Positions 15,858-25,100 of a DNA stretch of 64,000 nt are shown piece by piece. This stretch comes from Paenibacillus sp. LHD-117 (GTDB lineage: Bacteria; Bacillota; Bacilli; Paenibacillales; Paenibacillaceae): positions 62,001-126,000 of the forward strand of contig NZ_JAVFVT010000006.1 in NCBI RefSeq assembly GCF_030929555.1, in the 5' to 3' direction. The notes beneath the pieces were generated by a model. It ran no database searches. It worked only from the letters and a program-made list of their open reading frames with translations, and was not told the origin of the DNA. The stretch's first letter is position 1. Each line of letters begins with the position of its first letter. The translations under genes and the position numbers were made by a program.

Positions 15858-16938
15858 AACCGGACAAGTCGTCACCATGTACATCCTGACCCATATGGGT
15901 ATGATCTTCTTCCTGTATCCCACGGACATTATCGAATCGGTAGACGTCGGCCATTGGATTGCCATCTGCTTCGGCTACCTGCTCCATGTCACGATTATTT
16001 GGATCTACATGAAGGGTTTAAGCTGCTTCGACCGCCGCAGCGTCATTGATATCTTCGCAGGACTAGGCAAACCGACGGCCGCCCTCCTGCTCGTTCCGGT
16101 CTTCCTCTATTTGCTGATGGTTCTGATCATCACGACAAGAGCTTATGCCGAGATCATCACGCTTATCTTTCTTTCGGACACGCCGCTATGGGCAACGATA
16201 GCCTTAATGCTAACAATCGCTACGTTCATGTCGATGCTGGGGATCGAGGCCTTATTGCGCACGGGCATTCTCCTGTTCGCGTTATGCCTCCCCTTTGCTC
16301 TGTTCGTCCTTGCCGCTTCCTTCCAGCACGCCGATTGGCATTACGTTGTTCCCGCGATCGACCGCGATTCGGCTTCGCTTTCGTTCGTGTTCAGCCAATC
16401 ATTCTTGAAGAGCTTGTTTGCGTTCGGCGGAGGGTTCCTGTTCCTCGGATTTGTCCAACCCTCGGTCACGTACGAACGGCGCAAGATCGGCTGGTATAGT
16501 CTTATTCTGCTGCCGTTATTCCTGATCTCGGTATACGTTCCCATCCTGACATTCGGTCAGAATACGGCTTCGACGTTCCAATTCCCTTTTATGATGGCGA
16601 CCGATACAGTAGAGATTAACTGGCTGATGTTCGAACGGACGACGATGTTTTTTATGCTTAGCATGATCACTTTCATCATGATTTTCCTGGCGCTGGTCAT
16701 GTGGAAATCTACTCTGCTCATCACGAGCTTCTTCCCAGTTCGACCGCTATATCCCATCTTGGTGATGGCCGGAGCGTTATTCGTCATCTGCATGCAAATT
16801 TCGGATTGGTGGCAAGTGGAACGCCTCTTGGGCCTGAATACGTTCCTCCGGCTATACGTCATGACAGTCATTCCGGTCGCGACGCTTCTTCTCGGGCTGC
16901 GGCACAAGAAGAAGGGGGCGTTGCGTCATCATGCTTAG
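15850..16938 (+). CDS. gerKB: spore germination permease GerKB
   Basis: A 362-residue membrane protein of the APC-like endospore germination permease family with about ten hydrophobic helices. The N-terminus (MVKTGQVVTMYILTHMGMIFFLYPTDI) and the FLYLLMVLIITTRAYAEII segment are typical. It forms the ligand-binding membrane subunit of a GerK-type receptor with GerKA and the GerKC lipoprotein. The ATG at 15850 follows GAAAGGTGA by five bases and overlaps the restored gerKA stop (15855-15857), the usual coupled arrangement. That overlap is independent support for the frame correction in gerKA. Confidence 0.92.
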   Translation: MVKTGQVVTMYILTHMGMIFFLYPTDIIESVDVGHWIAICFGYLLHVTIIWIYMKGLSCFDRRSVIDIFAGLGKPTAALLLVPVFLYLLMVLIITTRAYAEIITLIFLSDTPLWATIALMLTIATFMSMLGIEALLRTGILLFALCLPFALFVLAASFQHADWHYVVPAIDRDSASLSFVFSQSFLKSLFAFGGGFLFLGFVQPSVTYERRKIGWYSLILLPLFLISVYVPILTFGQNTASTFQFPFMMATDTVEINWLMFERTTMFFMLSMITFIMIFLALVMWKSTLLITSFFPVRPLYPILVMAGALFVICMQISDWWQVERLLGLNTFLRLYVMTVIPVATLLLGLRHKKKGALRHHA

Positions 16939-18007
16939 CATACGAAAGCGCACGCTGCTTGCGTTGGTGTTGATTATGATGACCGTACTGGCCGGCGGCT
17001 GCTGGGACAATAAAGATATCAACCACCGTTCCTTGCCGATCGTCATGGGCATCGCGAAGCGGAACGATCAGTATCAAGTCGTGCTGCAAATACCAGAGCC
17101 CGGCCTGGGCGCAACGAAACTTCGCGTTGTCGAAGAATCGGGGCGGACCCTAAACGAAATCGTGGACAGAATCAGCACGAACATGGAGAGCCAGGTCGAT
17201 CTGTTGCACCTTAAAGTTGTGCTGTTCGAAAGGGAATATGCCGAGGAAGGCATTAACGACAGCGTTGAATCGTTTATGAGAGCGCAAGATATTTCGCCGA
17301 AGACGATGGCCGTCATTTGCGACGAGCCCTTAACCTCCTTCTTCCGAACCATCAATTCGTTCAACAAAAACAATGGCACCGCGCTAATCAGCTTCTTCGA
17401 GAAAAACGCGGGTTGGAATCCTCAAGTTTCCCAGGCTCATATTTGGCAGCTGTATCGAAGCATTCACTCCTATACGCACGACACAGCAATCCCGATCATC
17501 AAGTCCGGAAGGGGTACCGTTATCGAAAGCGCCGGCTCCGGCGTTATCCGGGGCGGACGTCTCGTGGAGCGGATTACGTCGAATGAAACGCTGCTCCTGA
17601 ATGCATTTAACGGAATCAGCACGCAGGGCAAGATCGAAGTGATGAGTCACGCGACGGTCGAAATCGTGAGCAATACGATTGCCCATCAAAGCGCCGTGGT
17701 GAACGGGAAACCAGAGCTTAAGACCAGGGTGAATCTGAAAGTTTCTTTGCTCGAGACAAGGGGACAGCCGACGATGGATCAAATCAAGCAAGAGCTGGAA
17801 ACGCTGCTGACCAATCGGTTCGGCGAGCTGATGGCGAAGATCCAATCGAAACAAGCGGATATTCTCGCCGCTGGCCAATATTTTCGAACGAAGTTGAATC
17901 GGGACCAGCTTCGGCGCTGGAGAACGGACTACTTTCCGAAAATGGCAGTCGATATCCAGTTCAACATCGTTATTCAAAATGCGGGTCATTTGAAAGCCGA
18001 TGCTTAA
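16931..18007 (+). CDS. gerKC: spore germination lipoprotein GerKC (Ger(x)C family)
   Basis: A 358-residue lipoprotein. The signal sequence ends in a lipobox LAGGC (Cys24) followed by WDNKDIN, the almost invariant start of Ger(x)C proteins. The mature part has the three-domain Ger(x)C pattern (LPIVMGIAK, then DLLHLKVVLF, then a C-terminal LRRWRTDYFPKMAVDI block). It anchors the receptor at the outer face of the spore inner membrane. The ATG overlaps the gerKB stop by eight bases, so it is translated as part of the gerKA-KB-KC operon. No gerKD-like small gene follows. Confidence 0.93.
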   Translation: MLSIRKRTLLALVLIMMTVLAGGCWDNKDINHRSLPIVMGIAKRNDQYQVVLQIPEPGLGATKLRVVEESGRTLNEIVDRISTNMESQVDLLHLKVVLFEREYAEEGINDSVESFMRAQDISPKTMAVICDEPLTSFFRTINSFNKNNGTALISFFEKNAGWNPQVSQAHIWQLYRSIHSYTHDTAIPIIKSGRGTVIESAGSGVIRGGRLVERITSNETLLLNAFNGISTQGKIEVMSHATVEIVSNTIAHQSAVVNGKPELKTRVNLKVSLLETRGQPTMDQIKQELETLLTNRFGELMAKIQSKQADILAAGQYFRTKLNRDQLRRWRTDYFPKMAVDIQFNIVIQNAGHLKADA

Positions 18008-18049
18008 GCATGATCGTGGGCCCGCTTGAAGCATGATCCATTTCTGCGG

Positions 18050-19141
18050 TTATTTTTTTGCTGCGCTTGCAAGGATCGTATAGCCGTACAAGTCGTTAAT
18101 CACCTCGGCCAGCACATCGGCGGCACGGTAGTTTTCTTCTAGCGTATTCTCGATGCCGCCGATCTCGACGACCAGGCTTTGCGTCGACAGCGACTGGTTG
18201 AATTCCGCGTTGCCCGTTCCCGCGCCTTTCGTGAGCACGCCTCTCGAGAGGCCCGGGTATTTGGCGTTGATCGCTTCATGGAGTTCCATCGCGAAAGCCT
18301 TGTTTTCCTCCCAGTTCGGATTCCGCTGGCCGATGACGAACAATATTTTGGCGTAGCTGCTGCCGTTTATTTCGGCCGTCGTTTTTTTGCGTTTCTGGGA
18401 GTCGCGGTGGATGTCGAACAGGAAGGTCAGTTCTTTATGGTCGCTAAGCGCTTCTTTCACGATCTGCTTGGAATACTTGTAGGAATAGGCATAGTTGAAC
18501 TTGGGGACGGTTGACGGATAGTCCGTCGTTTCATGCACGGTGGAGATGCCTAGCTTCTCGAGACTGGCAGAGAGCCGTTTGCCTACCATTGTGACGTTAA
18601 TCGTCTTGGAGCTTGCGTCTTTAGTCCCTTTCTTCAGTTCCGGATAATAGGATTCGCGGTTATGGGAATGGTAGATCAATATTTTGGGCGCCGAGCTGGC
18701 GATCTGAACGGGCTTCTTGGCAGGCTTGTCCGTTGGTTTGGCTGAAGGCTTGTCCGTTGGTTTAACCGCAGGTTTGACCGATGGCTTCATGGTTGGCGAT
18801 ACGTCCGGCGGAACGGCCGTCTGCGTCGGAGAAGGCTGCATGCTCGGCGTTGCTGCTTCCACGATCCGCGAAGTTGAAGGGCCGGAGGACGGCTTCCCAA
18901 GCTCGGCAATCAAAGCCTCGTCCCAGACCGGCATGCCTTTGAAGAAGGGCATCTCCGTTATTGAGGCGGCGTGATTCATAGAGTCATCCGCTTCCGCATT
19001 TTCCGTTATGGCAGCGGCGTAAGTCGCCCGTTTCGGACTGTCGGATAGTCCCAGCCCTACGCTGACGAGCATGGAAGATAGGCAGACGAGCGTAAAAAAA
19101 GTACCGGAAACGAGCTTTTCGCGCAGCTTGTACAACTTCAT
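18050..19141 (-). CDS. spoIIP: stage II sporulation protein P (SpoIIP)
   Basis: A 363-residue peptidoglycan amidase/endopeptidase used with SpoIID and SpoIIM for septal wall degradation and engulfment. The N-terminus has one membrane anchor (LVSGTFFTLVCLSSMLVSVG). Residues ~75-145 are a linker made of Lys-Pro repeats (KPSVKPAVKPTDKPSAKP-like). The catalytic domain follows, with the conserved IYHSHNRESYYP, FDIHRDS and VEIGGIENT motifs that carry the zinc ligands and catalytic Glu. AGGGGG precedes the second of two adjacent ATGs (19141) by five bases; the first (19144) would be too close. The Lys-Pro linker is encoded by tandem imperfect repeats. It converges with gerKC. Confidence 0.92.
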   Translation of the reverse strand: MKLYKLREKLVSGTFFTLVCLSSMLVSVGLGLSDSPKRATYAAAITENAEADDSMNHAASITEMPFFKGMPVWDEALIAELGKPSSGPSTSRIVEAATPSMQPSPTQTAVPPDVSPTMKPSVKPAVKPTDKPSAKPTDKPAKKPVQIASSAPKILIYHSHNRESYYPELKKGTKDASSKTINVTMVGKRLSASLEKLGISTVHETTDYPSTVPKFNYAYSYKYSKQIVKEALSDHKELTFLFDIHRDSQKRKKTTAEINGSSYAKILFVIGQRNPNWEENKAFAMELHEAINAKYPGLSRGVLTKGAGTGNAEFNQSLSTQSLVVEIGGIENTLEENYRAADVLAEVINDLYGYTILASAAKK

Positions 19142-19267
19142 CATAACCCCCTGTTCATCGCCCTGAGTTATAACTACTTTATGTCCCGCGCGAATTCGAT
19201 AGACTACTTCTCATTATTCTAATCATCCGGCGCGGCTGGTTCATTCGATAGATTGGAAGACGCAACG

Positions 19268-19309
19268 AAAAAGCCGGCCGCGCGGCAAGTAAAACCGCGC
19301 AACCGACTC
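19268..19309 (-). terminator. terminator of the chitinase gene
   Basis: Read on the minus strand, GAGTCGGTTGCGCGG pairs, using G-U pairs, with CCGCGCGGCCGGC and is followed by T5. It lies about 42 bases after the chitinase stop. Confidence 0.8.
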
Positions 19310-19350
19310 TATGAGAATGACCAATGACTTGCGATTGTTCATTACGTTCG

Positions 19351-21633
19351 TTACTGCGCGTCCCAGAGCGCCGGAACGTTAGGCGGTTCCCAGCCGGCGA
19401 GCGAAGTATGAGGCTGCAGGCATACGTAGGTGACGCCGTTGTACGTGACGACGTTGCCGGCTTGGTAGCTGACGCCAGCCGCCCAGGTCGTAGTACCCCC
19501 GGAGTCCTGCTGGGTCGATGCTTGCAGGCTGTTGCTAGCGGCCGAAAGGTTGCCCGCCTCATCTCTCGCTTTGACCGTGAACGTGTAGGAAGTGCCGGCC
19601 GACAATCCGCTGATTGTAGCCGTTGTCCCCGTTACGTTGACGCTGGCGGAACCGTAATACACCGTATAGCCGATGACGCCCACGTTATCCGTAGATGCGC
19701 TCCAGGACAAGCTGACGGACGATGTGGTGGCGCCTGTAGCGGACAGGTTCGTCGGCGCGGTTGGCGCAGCCGTATCCGGATTGCCTCCGCCTCCGCATGG
19801 CCCGATCACCTTCCACACTCCCCATTGGCCGGACAGATCCGGCTGATCGCCTTGGGTCCACCACTTCGATTCGTATTCCGTGCCGTTATACGAGACGCGC
19901 GCACCGCCGCCGTAGGCCGTCGCCGGGTTCCAGGCGGGGGCAGCGCATGTGCTCGGCGCGTTGGTCGTCACGGTTACCGGCGCGCTTGCCTCGGATATGT
20001 TGCCCGCAGCATCGAAGGCTTTCACCGTAAACGTATAAGCCGTATTGGCCGTAAGCCCGTTTACCGTCACGCTCGTACCTGTCGAGTTCAAGCTCGTCGA
20101 GCCATAGCTGACCGTATAACCCGCCACGCCCACGTTGTCCGTCGAAGCGTTCCAGGAAAGCGTCACGCTCGTGGACGTTTTGCCGGTGGATTGGAGGCCG
20201 CTTGGAACGCTAGGCGCTAAAGTATCCACGAAAGCCGGGCCCGTCACGACCGTAACCGGAGCGCTTGCCGCCGATTGGTTATTCGCCGCGTCTCTCGCCT
20301 TCACCGTAAACGTATAGGACGTGCTCGGAACAAGGCCGCTAATCGTCGTCGATGTCGCAGTGCCCGGCACCGTTACGCTGGATGAGCCGTAAGTCACGAT
20401 ATAACCTGTCACGCCTACGTTATCGTTCGAAGCATTCCACGATAGTCCGACGGACGTTGACGTAGCGCCCATGGATTGCAGTCCCGTCGGCACGGTCGGA
20501 GCTGTCGTATCTCCGCCGCCACCGCCGCCCAAGGCATCCAAGTATGCGCGATGGCTAGTCGAAAATTCATAATTGACGTATTTGTCCCAGTTGATCGACC
20601 AGGTCATCACGCCGCTCAGATCCGGGTAACCCGCAGGATTGCGGAGGACGTAGCTGCCGCCGAACGATTGGCCTTTGATGAGGTAATCGAGCGCCTTGTG
20701 AACGTTAGCAGGCGTCGTATACCCGCCACCCGCCGCTTGCGGGGATGCCGGCAGGCCGATGACGATCTGATCCGCCCTCAGCGCGGGGAACAGGTTGTTC
20801 GGGTTGTTGCCGACAGGGAAGCCTTGCAGCAGCATCTCTGCCATTGCAACGTGGAAGTCCGGCGTTCCTTGCGAGTAGGAACGGCCGTCGAGGCCCATCA
20901 TGGAACCCGAATTATAATGCTGGACATGAAGGTAGTCCAGTTGATTGCGCAGGTTGTAAATGACAGGGAGATAAGCTCCCCAGGGCCCGCCGTATGTGCT
21001 GGCGCCGCCTTGCACGTATGCCGTCTCGGGAGCCATCGTCAGCAGGAAGTTCGGCCCGTAGCTCGCCAGAATTTCTTGGGATGCCGCGATAAGATTCGTA
21101 ATTTTGGGCGTCGTTGGATTTTTGAAATCCGTGTCTCCCGCATTTAATGCGAGCGAGCTGCCTTCGAGGTCGATATCGAAGCCGTCGAAGCCGTATGTAT
21201 CGATAATCGACTTCATCGTGCTCACGAACGTCTGTTTGCCCGCCGCCGTCGTCAGCTCCAGCGTGCCGTTAGCCCCGCCGATGGAAATAAGCACCTTCTG
21301 TCCCCTGCTCTGCAGGAAATCGACATCCGCCTGGAATTCGCTGACGGTCGCGTTGTAAGGCGTAAATACCATGTTGCCGCTATGGGAGCCGCCGACCGGT
21401 TCCGCGAAGGCGACTTGAACGATGTCGAACGCGGGCGATATATCTCTCAGCTTAATATTGGTAGAACCGTTATCGAAATTATGCCAATATCCAACGATGA
21501 CTTTACCGTTAGCAGATGCCGCGTTCGCCCTCTGGGCGCCGAGCGGCAGCAAAGCCAATACAAGCACGGCGACAAGCGCCGCCATACATACCCGCCAAGC
21601 GAGCGATGCCGATTTTGAAGACTGCAATAACAT
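19351..21633 (-). CDS. secreted GH18 chitinase with three FN3 and two CBM5/12 modules
   Basis: A 760-residue exoenzyme. A signal peptide (hydrophobic core about residues 15-32, cleavage after ANA/AS near 39) leads into a GH18 barrel (about 43-370) with SIGG and the DGFDIDLE catalytic motif; the proton donor is Glu157. A Gly linker follows, then FN3 (about 378-465), FN3 (about 472-560), a CBM5/12 chitin-binding module (WNPATAYGGGARVSYNG... about 563-612), a third FN3 (about 622-708) and a second CBM5/12 (about 715-760). The layout resembles the ChiD-type chitinases of Bacillus circulans. It hydrolyses chitin outside the cell. The leader carries a perfect cre box, so carbon catabolite repression is likely. 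Confidence 0.95.
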   Translation of the reverse strand: MLLQSSKSASLAWRVCMAALVAVLVLALLPLGAQRANAASANGKVIVGYWHNFDNGSTNIKLRDISPAFDIVQVAFAEPVGGSHSGNMVFTPYNATVSEFQADVDFLQSRGQKVLISIGGANGTLELTTAAGKQTFVSTMKSIIDTYGFDGFDIDLEGSSLALNAGDTDFKNPTTPKITNLIAASQEILASYGPNFLLTMAPETAYVQGGASTYGGPWGAYLPVIYNLRNQLDYLHVQHYNSGSMMGLDGRSYSQGTPDFHVAMAEMLLQGFPVGNNPNNLFPALRADQIVIGLPASPQAAGGGYTTPANVHKALDYLIKGQSFGGSYVLRNPAGYPDLSGVMTWSINWDKYVNYEFSTSHRAYLDALGGGGGGDTTAPTVPTGLQSMGATSTSVGLSWNASNDNVGVTGYIVTYGSSSVTVPGTATSTTISGLVPSTSYTFTVKARDAANNQSAASAPVTVVTGPAFVDTLAPSVPSGLQSTGKTSTSVTLSWNASTDNVGVAGYTVSYGSTSLNSTGTSVTVNGLTANTAYTFTVKAFDAAGNISEASAPVTVTTNAPSTCAAPAWNPATAYGGGARVSYNGTEYESKWWTQGDQPDLSGQWGVWKVIGPCGGGGNPDTAAPTAPTNLSATGATTSSVSLSWSASTDNVGVIGYTVYYGSASVNVTGTTATISGLSAGTSYTFTVKARDEAGNLSAASNSLQASTQQDSGGTTTWAAGVSYQAGNVVTYNGVTYVCLQPHTSLAGWEPPNVPALWDAQ

Positions 21634-21654
21634 GATAGATTCTCCCTTCGTCTA

Positions 21655-21692
21655 TGAAACGTTTTGCAAAGCCTTTCATGTAAGCGATTACA
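21655..21692 (-). promoter_or_regulatory. cre box and second LacI-type operator in the chitinase leader
   Basis: TGTAAGCGATTACA (21679-21692) matches all defined positions of the CcpA cre consensus TGWAANCGNTNWCA, 46 bases before the chitinase start. A second near-palindrome, TGAAACGTTTTGCA (21655-21668), centred on ACGT, lies between it and the ribosome site and looks like another LacI-family operator. Confidence 0.75.
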
Positions 21693-21719
21693 AGGCGCTT
21701 CGGACCGGTAATGTTTCAC

Positions 21720-22160
21720 CTCCTTGAAAAAAATTTACAGAGAAACAAAGCAAATGAGATTGTTTAAGACTACGATGAAGGGTTAAGGCATGAAGATGCG
21801 TTCGAACGGTTAAGCATCAAGTGTGAGGGGTTGTGCGATAGGCAGGCGTAAAGCTGGAGCTTCAAAAATTTGACTGTGAACGTAATTCTATTGTGAAGGT
21901 TCGGACCATCTTTCGAAAAGGAGACAATCCTACGATAGAAGGGGAAATATCTACGGGGCGTCTTATTGGAAGCGAATAATCGCTTTTCCAGAGGATCATA
22001 TTATCGGAATTTTTCGGGGAGTGACGAAACGGCATGATCGGGTTAATCGTAACGTTCGTATTGTTCGGACGGTAGGCGCGATCCTGTGGGGCAGCCTTAT
22101 TTTGCGCCGCCCCTTGGACGTGAATCAATGGATCGCGTCATTGCTGGATCTGATCAGTTG
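21720..22160. other. 441-bp stretch between the chitinase leader and nrdJ with no convincing gene
   Basis: The right side of the chitinase promoter region lies here. A minus-strand AAGGAGGTG near 21718-21726 is not followed by a usable ATG. One open frame on the plus strand starting at GTG 22021 and ending at TAA 22162-22164 would encode 47 residues with a hydrophobic middle (TVGAILWGSLILRRP), but GGGGA abuts the start with no spacer. I see no tRNA, riboswitch or terminator with a U-tract. Confidence 0.5.
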
Positions 22161-25100
22161 TTAATTGCATTTGCTGAATCCGCAAATCCTGCACTGCTTG
22201 CAGCCTTCCAAATTGACGAGCGCCGCGGAGCCGCAGGAAGGACACAGATCCGCATGGGCTTCCGATTCATGCTCCCGATCCGAATGCTCTGCGACTTCCT
22301 TCAAGGCTTCATAGGCCCGTTCGACGACGACCTGTTGGCTGGCGAGGTTTGCCTCGTCTTCCACCCCATGCAGCTCCAGCGCCTTCGCCACCGCGTCTGC
22401 GATGGATTCCACCCGATGGACGCCGAACCCGATCGCGCCCGTGCCGCCGATCCCCTTCAAATGTTTGACGAGCAGCCGCACTTTGTTGCCGTGATCGCCG
22501 TAACGGAGGAACAGCGAACAAACGCGGCCAAGAGCTTCCGCCATGGCGAATACATCGGAACCCGCTTTGCCGACATTCAAGAAGATTTCCGCGGGCGAAC
22601 CGTTCAAGTCATTGATCGTGATGTAAGCCATGCCGAACGGCGTGTTGATTTTGTAGGTCGCTCCTCTTAGCACCTGCGGGCGGCGTTTATATTGTTTGTC
22701 CACCGTCAGCGAAATCGGCTGATCGGCGGATGCGCCCACGATTGCCGAATCGGCTTCCTCGGCATTCTCCTCCAGGATCGACGAACCGCCGCGATCCTCT
22801 ACTTTCTTCTCCGGTACGCCGGCTGATAGCACCTGCACGTCCCTGCTTCCGTCACGGTAGATCGTCACGCCTTTGCAGCCAAGTTCATAGGCAAGCTCGT
22901 ATAGCCGTTTGGTCTCTTCGACCGTAAAGTCCGCGGGGCAGTTGGCCGTTTTGGAGATCGAGCTGTCGACCCAGCGCTGGATGGCGGCTTGCGTCCGGAT
23001 ATGATTTTCCGCCGAGAGCTCCATCGCCGTCACGTAATAATCCGGCAGCGCCTGGCCTGGGTTCGCGTCGAGCCACTCTTGCGCGATCGGCACCAGCTGC
23101 TTATCGTAGCCGAGCCTGCTTTGACGGTAATAATCGAAGGCGAAATAAGGTTCGATTCCCGTCGACGTGCCAACCATCGTGCCCGTGCTTCCCGTCGGCG
23201 CCTGCGTGAGAACCGTGACGTTGCGCATCCCTTGACGCCTGATCGCCTCGCCAACTTCCGGATAAGCAGCGGTCAGTTCTTTCATAAATCCGCTTTGCAA
23301 ATACGGCTCCGTTTCGAATGCGGGGAACGCGCCTTTCTCGGCCGCGAGCTGCGCCGATGACAAGTATGCCTCCTTCGCCATGAATCCGAACAGCCGATCG
23401 AGGAAGCCGACCGACTCCTCGCCGCCGTAACGGATGCCGAGCTTGATCATCAGCTCCGCAAGCCCCATCGTGCCGAGTCCGATCCGGCGCTCGCGCTTCT
23501 GGTTCCGTTCGTTTTCTTCGAAGTGGTACGGCGTTTTGTCGATGACGTTATCCAAAAACCGTACGGCCCAGCGGGTAACTTTGCCAAGCTCCTCCCAATC
23601 CACGTCGTTCCGCTGCGCGTCATAGAATCTCGAAAGATTAACCGCCGACAGATTGCAAACGCCCCATCCGGGCAAGCCTTGTTCGCCGCAATTATGGACC
23701 ACCATTCCATTCGCGATCAATGAATTCGATACCGGCTCGTGAATATCGTATACCAAGCTTTCTTCCTCGGATTCCGTAAGTTCAATTACCTTTGACTTAA
23801 ACTTTTCGTTCTTCCTAGAAGGACGAGAAATTCGCTCCAACGCTTCTTGTTTCCTGCGAATGAACTTAAACCCGATTTCATTATTAAATACGACTATGTT
23901 ATTTCCGCTGAGGATCAGCTCATAAAATGGAGAGCTTTTGTATTCTCTTTCCACCCCCTCAATGGTCGTGTATGAGAACTTGGTTTGATTGCGTTTGACA
24001 CGTAAATAGATAGGAGCGTGAATGCCATAATTAAGCAGCAGCAGTTGGACATCCTGAAGCAATGCTTTGGAAGCAGAGGTTAAACGAACCGTACGGTGCA
24101 TTTCATCATTCTCGTATACGGTCCCGTCTGAACTGAACAAGGCTTGCAGAAATGGAGTCACTGTCTGTTTGGAAGATCTAAATATACATTCGGGAACGGT
24201 TTTGAATGGTGCGTTTACTGCTTTTACGCCTAAGGAAATCAACTTCTCTCGAAAAGCTTTCCTCCACCAAAACAACTGAAAAGTACCATTTTGCCGTTCA
24301 TACAGTTTAGCTTCCGCACCGCTTAGCCTTTTGCCGGCTTCGATCATTTTCGGAATAATTTCCGAATCGTCTTCACCGAAAACCATTCCTACATCGCCTC
24401 GCTTGGAGAGCCATCCATCGCCGATCAGCCAACCTAAAAACATACCCCAAGTTTCTCCTAAGTCGTCTGATTCCGCGAATAACCCTTCACCTGATTGAAT
24501 GCAGACTTCGTCATTCCGTTCAAGATCCTTTGCTTCCTTCCACCCTGCAGTCGTATAAAAACGATGATTCGGAGTAACCTGCAATTCCATCCCGTTCTTT
24601 AATCCGACTTTAATCGTTTTTTTGGAACCGCTGAAGATGGCGATCCCTTCCCGAATCGAAGTTCCCGTCGAAGGATAGGATCTTCCGTTCACGACTTTGG
24701 CCTGCTCCATGATTCGATTATCCGTGATTAAATCAAACGATGTCCCCTTTGTTAGTTGGTACAACTCCGAAATTTTAATTAATCCGAACTCGGACGTAAT
24801 TCTTGTGTCTGGATGGAAACAAGGGTTTGTGCTCGTAATCGGATTAAAATACCAACTGTTCGACAACTTATTGTATCGCTCCATGAACACGACGCCCGGC
24901 TCGGCCGATCGCCAGGCCGATTCGATGATGGCATGCCAAATTTCGCGCGCCGGCAGCTTCCGGTACGTGACGACCCGCTTGCCGAGTCCACGCCATTTTT
25001 CCAGATCGCCGCCCCATAACTCGTCGTAGCCCACTTCCTTCGTATCCGGGAATACAAGCTCCCAGTCCGCGTCTCGTTTCACCGCGTCCATGAAGGCGTC

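Noticed and set aside
19324..20220. A 298-codon plus-strand frame
   Set aside because: It is the antisense of the chitinase CBM/FN3 region; composition is Arg-rich and there is no ribosome site.
21447..21719. A 90-codon frame beginning near AAGGAGGTG in the chitinase leader
   Set aside because: The GTG overlaps the Shine-Dalgarno, and the frame is a shadow of the chitinase signal peptide region.
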